NCBI GenBank assembly: GCA_002377245.1
Contig: DFPL01000358.1
Coordinates: 1 to 5,253, forward strand
From: Enterobacteriaceae bacterium UBA3516
GTDB lineage: Bacteria; Pseudomonadota; Gammaproteobacteria; Enterobacterales; Enterobacteriaceae
DNA: 5,253 nt
Reading direction: 5' to 3'
Under the pieces are notes generated by a model. The model worked only from the letters and a program-made list of their open reading frames with translations. It ran no database searches and was not told where the DNA came from. Of this stretch, positions 1-5,253 are shown one piece after another. Positions within the stretch are counted from its first letter, which is position 1; every line of letters begins with the position of its first letter. Position numbers and translations under genes: made by a program.

Positions 1-1083
1 GGTCTGGGTAAATTTACCGGTGCCAATACCCTGGAAGTTGAAGGCGAAAACGGCAAAACCGTGATCAACTTCGACAACGCGATCATCGCGGCGGGCTCCC
101 GTCCGATCGAACTGCCGTTTATTCCTCATGAAGATCCGCGCGTATGGGACTCCACCGACGCACTGGAACTGAAAACCGTTCCTAAACGCCTGCTGGTTAT
201 GGGTGGCGGTATTATCGGTCTGGAAATGGCTACCGTGTACCATGCGCTGGGTTCAGAGATTGACGTGGTTGAAATGTTCGACCAGGTTATCCCGGCTGCA
301 GACAAAGACATCGTCAAAGTCTTCACCAAACGCATCAGCAAGAAATTCAACCTGATGCTGGAAACCAAAGTGACTGCCGTTGAAGCCAAAGAAGACGGTA
401 TTTATGTTTCCATGGAAGGCAAAAAAGCCCCTGCTGAAGCACAGCGTTACGATGCTGTACTGGTGGCAATCGGCCGTGTGCCGAACGGTAAAAACCTCGA
501 CGCAGGCAAAGCTGGCGTAGAAGTTGATGACCGTGGCTTCATCCGCGTTGACAAACAGCTGCGCACTAACGTGCCGCACATCTTTGCTATCGGCGATATC
601 GTCGGTCAGCCGATGCTGGCGCACAAAGGTGTTCATGAAGGCCACGTTGCCGCTGAAGTTATCGCCGGTAAGAAACACTACTTCGACCCGAAAGTGATTC
701 CGTCCATCGCGTACACTGAGCCAGAAGTTGCCTGGGTTGGTCTGACTGAGAAAGAAGCGAAAGAAAAAGGCATCAGCTACGAAACCGCCACCTTCCCGTG
801 GGCTGCTTCTGGCCGTGCTATCGCTTCCGACTGCGCAGACGGTATGACCAAACTGATCTTCGACAAAGAGACTCACCGTGTCATCGGTGGTGCGATTGTC
901 GGCACCAACGGCGGCGAGCTGCTGGGTGAAATCGGTTTGGCGATCGAAATGGGCTGTGACGCAGAAGATATCGCGCTGACCATCCACGCGCACCCGACGC
1001 TGCACGAGTCCGTGGGCCTGGCAGCCGAAGTGTTCGAAGGTAGCATCACCGACCTGCCGAACCCGAAAGCGAAGAAAAAATAA
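1..1083 (+). CDS. lpd: Dihydrolipoamide dehydrogenase (E3), 5' truncated
   Basis: This is the FAD-dependent E3 subunit shared by the pyruvate and 2-oxoglutarate dehydrogenase complexes and the glycine cleavage system. It reoxidises dihydrolipoyl groups and reduces NAD+ in the cytoplasm. The frame is open from base 1. The 360 codons seen align with E. coli Lpd residues 115-474, so the FAD-binding N terminus and the CLNVGC redox disulfide lie upstream of the window. Visible parts are the end of the FAD domain (AAGSRP), the NAD-binding Rossmann motif GGGIIGLE followed by an acidic VVE strand end, the second FAD motif with AIGDIVG, and the C-terminal dimer interface with HAHPTLHE. The latter carries the catalytic His445-Glu450 pair (numbered with Met1). 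The C terminus PNPKAKKK is the usual one. The real start is outside the window; internal GTG or ATG codons are not starts. It is normally the last gene of pdhR-aceE-aceF-lpd, which agrees with the terminator just downstream. Identification is very secure. Confidence 0.98.
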   Translation, partial: GLGKFTGANTLEVEGENGKTVINFDNAIIAAGSRPIELPFIPHEDPRVWDSTDALELKTVPKRLLVMGGGIIGLEMATVYHALGSEIDVVEMFDQVIPAADKDIVKVFTKRISKKFNLMLETKVTAVEAKEDGIYVSMEGKKAPAEAQRYDAVLVAIGRVPNGKNLDAGKAGVEVDDRGFIRVDKQLRTNVPHIFAIGDIVGQPMLAHKGVHEGHVAAEVIAGKKHYFDPKVIPSIAYTEPEVAWVGLTEKEAKEKGISYETATFPWAASGRAIASDCADGMTKLIFDKETHRVIGGAIVGTNGGELLGEIGLAIEMGCDAEDIALTIHAHPTLHESVGLAAEVFEGSITDLPNPKAKKK

Positions 1084-1100
1084 GTTCGCTTCAGACTAAG

Positions 1101-1124
1101 CGCCTCTTCGGAGGCGTTTTTTTT
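1101..1124 (+). terminator. Intrinsic terminator of lpd
   Basis: A perfect 6-bp stem, CGCCTC paired with GAGGCG, closes on a TTCG tetraloop and runs directly into eight T's. It starts 17 bases after the lpd stop codon. It should end the pdh operon transcript and isolate the downstream gene from the strong lpd transcription. Confidence 0.93.
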
Positions 1125-1168
1125 ATCTGCAATTTAGTGACTCACCGCGAATTATTTCTTCTCTGGTA

Positions 1169-1195
1169 TAAATTTCGTCCACCTTCTGCCGATGT
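1169..1195 (+). promoter_or_regulatory. Candidate sigma-28 (FliA) promoter
   Basis: The sequence reads TAAATTTC (1169-1176), 11 bases, then GCCGATGT (1188-1195). The enterobacterial FliA consensus is TAAAGTTT-N11-GCCGATAA, so 12 of 16 positions match, including the core TAAA, the whole GCCGAT and the exact spacing. The spacer is pyrimidine-rich, as in many class 3 flagellar promoters. Transcription would start near 1200-1203, giving a leader of about 40 bases before the ATG at 1240. An overlapping alternative is a sigma-70 extended -10 (TGG then TATAAA, 1164-1172), but no acceptable -35 element lies 16-18 bases upstream of it. The match is seen in the sequence; use by FliA is inferred. Confidence 0.68.
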
Positions 1196-1222
1196 AACAA
1201 TACTGAATCTCTATCGACGAAA

Positions 1223-1229
1223 GAGGGAG
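1223..1229 (+). promoter_or_regulatory. Ribosome binding site of the middle gene
   Basis: GAGGGAG ends 10 bases before the ATG at 1240, slightly longer than optimal spacing. An in-frame TGA at 1204-1206 with no start codon between it and 1240 excludes any longer product, so this site and the ATG fix the start. Confidence 0.75.
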
Positions 1230-1239
1230 TTTTATCGTC

Positions 1240-2664
1240 ATGGTTACCGGTATTAAATCGCCTTTGTCGACGATGTTATCGAATATGTCGTCTGCCACCC
1301 GCGTGGGCACGCCGCGGGTAACCAGTACTGCGGCGTCACCCACTGCGGCAAACGCCTCCACCAAAGTCACTTTTGGCAGCCAGACGCAGGACATCGCTGC
1401 CATTTACAGCCTGTCACCGCAGAAAATCAGCGCCAGCGCCTCCACGCAGGCAAATTCAATGATTACGGATCTGATGCAGTCGGCACGAGGTGGCGCTTCC
1501 GTTTCATCCTTCAGCGGCCTTGGGAGCGCACTGCTTGAGAATCTGAAGGAAAACCGGGGGGATTTCACACAAGCATTGACGAGAACCAACGCTGAGGCGA
1601 GCGTGGGATCGGTTGGCAAATCTGCGCTCTCGTTAGATATCACCACCCGTTCAGGCGCCACGGTGCATCTCACCCTGACGCAGCAAGATGATGGCATTGC
1701 GGTCTCCGTCAAAACCGAGGGTAATCAGCTTAATGATGAAGAAGCGGAAGCGGTAGCCTCGCTAGGTAAAGCATTCCAGTCGGTAGTCGATGGGCTGGGC
1801 AAACAGCCGCCTGAACTCGATATCTCAGGGCTGACGAAATTTAACAGCAGCGTGCTCAAGTCAATTGACCTGAAAACCGATGTCCGCAACGGCGACGACT
1901 CACTTCAGTCGCTCAACTTCCACACCGACAGCAGTGAAAGTTGGATAGCGTATCAGGATGCTGACTTCTCCCTGAAAATGACCAGCGATCGCAGCGCCAG
2001 CAACGACCCGGGTGACCGGGTGGCCCAGCAAATTGCGCTTGCCGCCTACGATAAGCAATTTGATAAAGCGCGAATCGACGGGCACGGTGACAGAAACCAG
2101 ATGGATCTGTTGAAGTCGGTGTTCCATGCGTTAAACACGCCGCAGAGCGAAAGTATTGATGTCACCGGCAAGTCCGCAGAAGTGCGTACGGGGGCAAGCA
2201 GCAGTTCACCTGCAAAAGGGTTGAATGATTTTTCCCTTTCACTGACTCAAACGTCGAAGTCGATCAACCCGGCGCGTGCGGATGAAAAAGAGAGCTTCTC
2301 GTACCAGGCTTCACAAACCACTGAAGAGAGCCTGAGTTATGACGGCTCTCGCAGCGTGAAACAGACGGCGCATAACCACTTAAGCGCCTCATGGTACCAA
2401 CAACTGGACCCGTCTATTCCGCTGTCGTTGAACAAAGACAAGACGTCACAAAACTACATTTATCACACGCTGGAAAATGACGAAGTCAATACCACTACCC
2501 TGAACTACAACAGCAAAGGGCAACTGGCGAGCGTCAGGAATCAGATTCAGGTGAATAACCTGGAGACGATGAAGAAGTATGTGATGGGCGATCTGATGGA
2601 TGAGATAAATACGCCGGAAAAATACAACCGTGAGACGGTTAAAAAGCTATTAAGTGATTTGTAA
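1240..2664 (+). CDS. Uncharacterised cysteine-free protein, possibly motility-associated
   Basis: I do not recognise this 474-residue protein. It has no hydrophobic signal peptide and no membrane segment, and it contains no cysteine. Residues 1-80 are rich in Ser, Thr and Ala and probably disordered, a composition common in type III export substrates. Residues 128-160 (SALSLDITTRSG onward) look like alternating-polarity beta strands forming hairpins. A helix around 164-187 (LNDEEAEAVASLGKAF) and the motif PELDISGLTKF at 191-201 follow. The middle third has more short beta-like segments with Ser-rich linkers, including two similar octamers, ESFSYQAS and ESLSYDGS. The C terminus (about 441-474) is a charged helix ending KKLLSDL. 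The gene has its own candidate FliA promoter and its own terminator, so it is monocistronic. Codon choice is less biased than in lpd and acnB, suggesting moderate expression. It is not YacH, the E. coli K-12 occupant of this slot, which is longer and has a signal peptide. A flagellar or type III-exported role is inference. That it is a real gene is well supported by length, ribosome binding site and terminator. Confidence 0.88.
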   Translation: MVTGIKSPLSTMLSNMSSATRVGTPRVTSTAASPTAANASTKVTFGSQTQDIAAIYSLSPQKISASASTQANSMITDLMQSARGGASVSSFSGLGSALLENLKENRGDFTQALTRTNAEASVGSVGKSALSLDITTRSGATVHLTLTQQDDGIAVSVKTEGNQLNDEEAEAVASLGKAFQSVVDGLGKQPPELDISGLTKFNSSVLKSIDLKTDVRNGDDSLQSLNFHTDSSESWIAYQDADFSLKMTSDRSASNDPGDRVAQQIALAAYDKQFDKARIDGHGDRNQMDLLKSVFHALNTPQSESIDVTGKSAEVRTGASSSSPAKGLNDFSLSLTQTSKSINPARADEKESFSYQASQTTEESLSYDGSRSVKQTAHNHLSASWYQQLDPSIPLSLNKDKTSQNYIYHTLENDEVNTTTLNYNSKGQLASVRNQIQVNNLETMKKYVMGDLMDEINTPEKYNRETVKKLLSDL

Positions 2665-2665
2665 G

Positions 2666-2707
2666 CCAATGAGAAATGGTCCTTCGGGGCCATTTGCTCT
2701 GGTTTTT
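2666..2707 (+). terminator. Intrinsic terminator of the middle gene
   Basis: A 9-bp stem, AAATGGTCC (2674-2682) with GGGCCATTT (2687-2695) and one G-U pair, closes on a TTCG tetraloop. The stem continues past small bulges with GAG/CTC and CCA/TGG, reaching the run of five T's at 2703-2707. It begins just after the TAA stop and separates this gene from acnB. Confidence 0.85.
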
Positions 2708-2758
2708 AACGTGTAATCTGTTTCCACAAAACCGTATTTCCTCTGCTTTATTCTGCCC

Positions 2759-2771
2759 TTAACGATTCAGC
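2759..2771 (-). promoter_or_regulatory. Candidate Cra (FruR) binding site upstream of acnB
   Basis: Read on the minus strand the bases are GCTGAATCGTTAA, which fits every position of the Cra consensus core (RSTGAAWCSNTHH). It is centred about 73 bases upstream of the predicted acnB transcription start. E. coli acnB is reported to be under FruR control, so this is likely its conserved operator. Confidence 0.65.
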
Positions 2772-2781
2772 TAATTTTTAA

Positions 2782-2808
2782 TGTTGCTTTTTTGTAAACA
2801 GATTAACA
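2782..2808 (+). promoter_or_regulatory. Overlapping ArcA-like and CRP-like sequences at acnB
   Basis: TGTTGC (2782) and TGTAAA (2793) are 11 bases apart, the spacing of ArcA direct repeats (TGTTAA), with 4 and 5 of 6 matches. TGTAA-N6-TAACA (2793-2808) matches the CRP consensus TGTGA-N6-TCACA at 8 of 10 positions and overlaps the -35 element. ArcA and CRP control of acnB is reported in E. coli. Either site here is only a weak sequence match, so this is tentative. Confidence 0.35.
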
Positions 2809-2831
2809 CCCCCTATAAATCCTGCTATGCT
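2803..2831 (+). promoter_or_regulatory. Sigma-70 promoter of acnB
   Basis: The -35 element TTAACA (2803-2808) has 5 of 6 consensus bases. A 17-base spacer leads to TATGCT (2826-2831), which is preceded by TGC, an extended -10. Predicted transcription start is near 2838, giving a leader of about 95 bases before the GTG start. It is the only well-spaced promoter I see between the upstream terminator and acnB. Confidence 0.75.
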
Positions 2832-2909
2832 GCCGTCGCGGTATCGCGGATTTACCCTACAAACTGCTGTCTCACAGGAGCGTGAAGAGAATCGCCTGCC
2901 GCATTATGA

Positions 2910-2937
2910 CAATGAGAGCGAGGAGAACCGTCGTGCT
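2910..2937 (+). promoter_or_regulatory. Candidate RyhB pairing site over the acnB start
   Basis: The eight bases GTCGTGCT (2930-2937), which include the GTG start, are fully complementary to the AGCACGAC segment of RyhB. CAATGaGAGC (2910-2919) is complementary at 9 of 10 positions to the adjacent RyhB segment GCTCACATTG. The Shine-Dalgarno AGGAG lies in the unpaired gap between the two blocks. RyhB repression of acnB under iron starvation is established in E. coli; the pairing here is derived by eye from my recollection of the RyhB sequence. Confidence 0.65.
2921..2925 (+). promoter_or_regulatory. Ribosome binding site deciding the GTG start of acnB
   Basis: AGGAG sits 7 bases before the GTG at 2933. 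Upstream in-frame candidates (GTG 2882, ATG 2906, ATG 2912) have either no Shine-Dalgarno at workable distance or one only a single base away. This site therefore selects the GTG, which is also the start of the E. coli protein. Confidence 0.9.
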
Positions 2938-5253
2938 AGTAGAATACCGTAAGCACGTAGCCGAACGTGCCGCTGAGGGGATTGCGCCAAAACCATTAGA
3001 TGCAACCCAAATGGCCGCACTCGTAGAGCTGCTGAAGAACCCGCCTGCTGGCGAAGAAGATTTCCTGTTAGACCTCTTAACCAACCGTGTCCCGCCAGGC
3101 GTTGATGAAGCCGCCTATGTCAAAGCGGGTTTCCTTGCTGCTATCGCCAAAGGCGAAGCCACCTCCCCACTGGTCAACGCAGAGAAAGCGATTGAACTGC
3201 TGGGCACGATGCAGGGTGGTTACAACATCCATCCGCTGATTGACGCCCTGGACGATGCCAAACTGGCACCGATTGCGACCAAAGCCCTGTCCCATACGCT
3301 GCTGATGTTCGACAACTTCTATGATGTAGAAGAAAAAGCCAAAGCGGGCAACGCGTATGCCCAGCAGGTGCTGCAATCCTGGGCTGATGCTGAGTGGTTC
3401 CTGAGCCGTCCGGCTCTGGCGGAAAAAATTACCGTTACCGTCTTTAAAGTGACGGGTGAAACCAACACCGACGATCTCTCTCCGGCACCGGATGCCTGGT
3501 CCCGCCCGGATATCCCGCTGCACGCCCTGGCGATGCTGAAAAACGCCCGCGAAGGCATTGAACCGGATCAACCCGGTGCCGTTGGCCCGATCAAGCAAAT
3601 CGAAGCGCTGGCGAAAAAAGGCTTCCCGCTGGCCTACGTCGGTGACGTTGTGGGTACCGGTTCTTCCCGTAAGTCTGCAACCAACTCTGTTCTCTGGTTC
3701 ATGGGCGATGATATCCCGCATGTGCCGAACAAACGCGGCGGTGGTCTTTGCCTCGGTGGCAAAATTGCGCCTATCTTCTTCAACACCATGGAAGATGCGG
3801 GCGCGCTGCCAATCGAAGTGGACGTAAACGACCTGAATATGGGCGACGTCATTGACGTTTATCCATTCAAAGGTGAAGTGCGTAACCACGAAACCAACGC
3901 CCTGTTGGCGACCTTCGAACTGAAAACCGACGTGCTGATAGATGAAGTCCGCGCCGGTGGCCGTATTCCGCTGATTATCGGCCGTGGGCTGACCACCAAA
4001 GCACGTGAGTCGCTGGGTCTGCCGCACAGTGAGGTGTTCCGTCAGGCGAAAGACGTGGCGGAAAGCAGCCGTGGCTACTCGCTGGCGCAAAAAATGGTCG
4101 GTCGCGCATGCGGCGTGAAAGGTATCCGTCCGGGCGCCTATTGCGAACCGAAAATGGCCTCCGTAGGTTCTCAGGACACCACCGGTCCAATGACCCGTGA
4201 TGAACTGAAAGACCTGGCGTGCCTGGGCTTCTCTGCCGATCTCGTGATGCAGTCGTTCTGCCACACGGCGGCTTATCCGAAGCCGGTTGACGTGACCACG
4301 CACCATACGCTGCCGGACTTCATCATGAACCGTGGCGGTGTGTCACTGCGTCCGGGCGATGGGGTTATCCACTCCTGGCTGAACCGCATGCTGCTGCCGG
4401 ATACCGTAGGTACCGGTGGTGACTCTCATACCCGTTTCCCGATCGGTATCTCCTTCCCGGCAGGTTCTGGGCTGGTGGCCTTTGCCGCAGCGACCGGCGT
4501 AATGCCGCTGGATATGCCGGAATCTGTTCTGGTGCGCTTTAAAGGCGAAATGCAGCCGGGTATTACTCTGCGCGACCTCGTACATGCTATTCCGCTGTAC
4601 GCCAGCAAGCAGGGCCTGCGGACCGTTGAGAAGAAGGGCAAGAAGAACATCTTCTCTGGCCGTATCCTCGAAATCGAAGGGCTGCCGGATCTGAAAGTTG
4701 AGCAGGCTTTCGAGCTGACCGATGCGTCTGCCGAGCGTTCTGCTGCAGGCTGTACCATTAAGCTGAACAAAGATCCGATCATTGAATACCTCAACTCCAA
4801 CATTGTTCTGCTGAAGTGGATGATCGCGGAAGGCTACGGCGATCGTCGTACGCTGGAGCGTCGCATTCAGGGCATGGAAAAATGGCTGGCGGATCCGCAG
4901 CTTCTTGAAGCAGATGCGGATGCCGAATACGCCGCGGTGATCGACATCGATCTGACCGACATTAAAGAACCTATTCTGTGTGCGCCTAATGACCCGGACG
5001 ATGCACGTCTGTTGTCTGATGTTCAGGGCGCGCAGATTGATGAAGTGTTCATCGGTTCCTGCATGACCAACATCGGCCACTTCCGTGCGGCTGGTAAACT
5101 GCTGGATGCCCATAAAGGCCAACTGCCGACCCGCCTGTGGGTTGCGCCGCCGACGCGTATGGACGCCGCGCAGTTGACCGAAGAAGGCTACTACAGCGTG
5201 TTTGGTAAGAGCGGTGCGCGTATTGAAATTCCGGGCTGTTCCCTGTGTATGGG
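2933..5253 (+). CDS. acnB: Aconitate hydratase B, 3' truncated
   Basis: AcnB is the main TCA-cycle aconitase of enterobacteria, interconverting citrate and isocitrate through a [4Fe-4S] cluster; it also acts on 2-methylaconitate. The frame is open for 773 codons to the window end with no indel relative to E. coli AcnB (865 residues), so about 92 C-terminal residues are missing. The order is the B-type one: an N-terminal HEAT-like domain (about 1-160, starting MLVEYRKHVAERAAEG), the swivel domain with GTGSSRKS (241-248), a linker, then the catalytic domains with SQDTTGP, GGDSHTRFP (Ser498) and GSCMTNIGH. Cluster ligands fall at Cys710, Cys769 and Cys772. Substrate-binding arginines expected near 791 and 796 lie beyond the window. 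The start is GTG, as in E. coli. It has its own promoter and a leader with Cra and RyhB signals. From memory, Ser558 and Arg563 replace E. coli Ile and Leu in a short loop; no key residue is lost. Confidence 0.98.
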   Translation, partial: MLVEYRKHVAERAAEGIAPKPLDATQMAALVELLKNPPAGEEDFLLDLLTNRVPPGVDEAAYVKAGFLAAIAKGEATSPLVNAEKAIELLGTMQGGYNIHPLIDALDDAKLAPIATKALSHTLLMFDNFYDVEEKAKAGNAYAQQVLQSWADAEWFLSRPALAEKITVTVFKVTGETNTDDLSPAPDAWSRPDIPLHALAMLKNAREGIEPDQPGAVGPIKQIEALAKKGFPLAYVGDVVGTGSSRKSATNSVLWFMGDDIPHVPNKRGGGLCLGGKIAPIFFNTMEDAGALPIEVDVNDLNMGDVIDVYPFKGEVRNHETNALLATFELKTDVLIDEVRAGGRIPLIIGRGLTTKARESLGLPHSEVFRQAKDVAESSRGYSLAQKMVGRACGVKGIRPGAYCEPKMASVGSQDTTGPMTRDELKDLACLGFSADLVMQSFCHTAAYPKPVDVTTHHTLPDFIMNRGGVSLRPGDGVIHSWLNRMLLPDTVGTGGDSHTRFPIGISFPAGSGLVAFAAATGVMPLDMPESVLVRFKGEMQPGITLRDLVHAIPLYASKQGLRTVEKKGKKNIFSGRILEIEGLPDLKVEQAFELTDASAERSAAGCTIKLNKDPIIEYLNSNIVLLKWMIAEGYGDRRTLERRIQGMEKWLADPQLLEADADAEYAAVIDIDLTDIKEPILCAPNDPDDARLLSDVQGAQIDEVFIGSCMTNIGHFRAAGKLLDAHKGQLPTRLWVAPPTRMDAAQLTEEGYYSVFGKSGARIEIPGCSLCM

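Noticed and set aside
61..63. GTG as the lpd start codon
   Set aside because: The frame is open to base 1 and the translated bases 1-60 match Lpd (GLGKFTGANTLEVEG), so the gene simply begins upstream of the window.
253..1005. 250-codon open frame on the minus strand
   Set aside because: It is antisense to lpd, has no ribosome binding site or recognisable motif, and is explained by the codon bias of lpd.
2001..2030. Short repeat CCGGGTGA/CCGGGTGG as a possible operator
   Set aside because: It is inside the middle gene's coding sequence (codons for a DPGDRVA segment) and is too short to mean anything by itself.
1240..2664. Annotation as YacH, the K-12 gene of this locus
   Set aside because: YacH is longer with an N-terminal signal sequence. 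This protein is 474 residues, lacks a signal peptide and shares no motif I recognise with it; position alone is not homology.
3558..3827. 89-codon + frame ORF inside acnB
   Set aside because: It is out of frame with a fully intact aconitase coding sequence and has no independent start signal.
3077..4306. 409-codon open frame on the minus strand
   Set aside because: It lies wholly inside acnB, whose + frame has all expected motifs and no indel. Long antisense frames are a by-product of the strong codon bias of highly expressed genes.
4343..5122. 259-codon open frame on the minus strand
   Set aside because: It is antisense to acnB catalytic domains, with low-complexity composition and no support for translation.

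Overview
The window is a chromosomal segment from a member of the Enterobacteriaceae. The left end is the last three quarters of lpd, the dihydrolipoamide dehydrogenase of the pdhR-aceEF-lpd operon. The right end is the first 90% of acnB, aconitase B. Both proteins match my recollection of the E. coli proteins at nearly every position. Their few substitutions fit a Citrobacter-, Enterobacter- or Klebsiella-type relative better than E. coli itself. I cannot name the species.

All three genes are on the + strand, and two intrinsic terminators split them into separate transcription units. lpd (1-1083, 5' truncated) ends at a compact UUCG-loop hairpin with eight T's. A 474-codon gene (1240-2664) follows; I do not recognise its family. 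It ends at a second UUCG-loop hairpin. About 270 bases of regulatory DNA and leader then precede acnB (2933 to the window end, 3' truncated). acnB starts with GTG and is in register with E. coli AcnB to the last codon, so that its three Fe-S cysteines fall at residues 710, 769 and 772.

lpd and acnB both serve central carbon flow: pyruvate and 2-oxoglutarate dehydrogenase chemistry, and citrate to isocitrate. The acnB upstream region holds a good sigma-70 promoter, a near-perfect Cra (FruR) site, weaker CRP-like and ArcA-like sequences, and a leader complementary to the RyhB small RNA across the ribosome binding site and start codon.

The middle gene is the unusual part. In E. coli K-12 this slot holds yacH, but the protein here has no signal peptide and does not resemble YacH. 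It is preceded by a close match to a flagellar sigma-28 (FliA) promoter: TAAA, a 15-base gap, then GCCGAT. Its product has no cysteine, no membrane segment and a Ser/Thr/Ala-rich N terminus. My best hypothesis is an uncharacterised member of the motility regulon, possibly exported by the flagellar type III apparatus, sitting between two housekeeping metabolic genes. The promoter match is seen directly; the motility role is inference.
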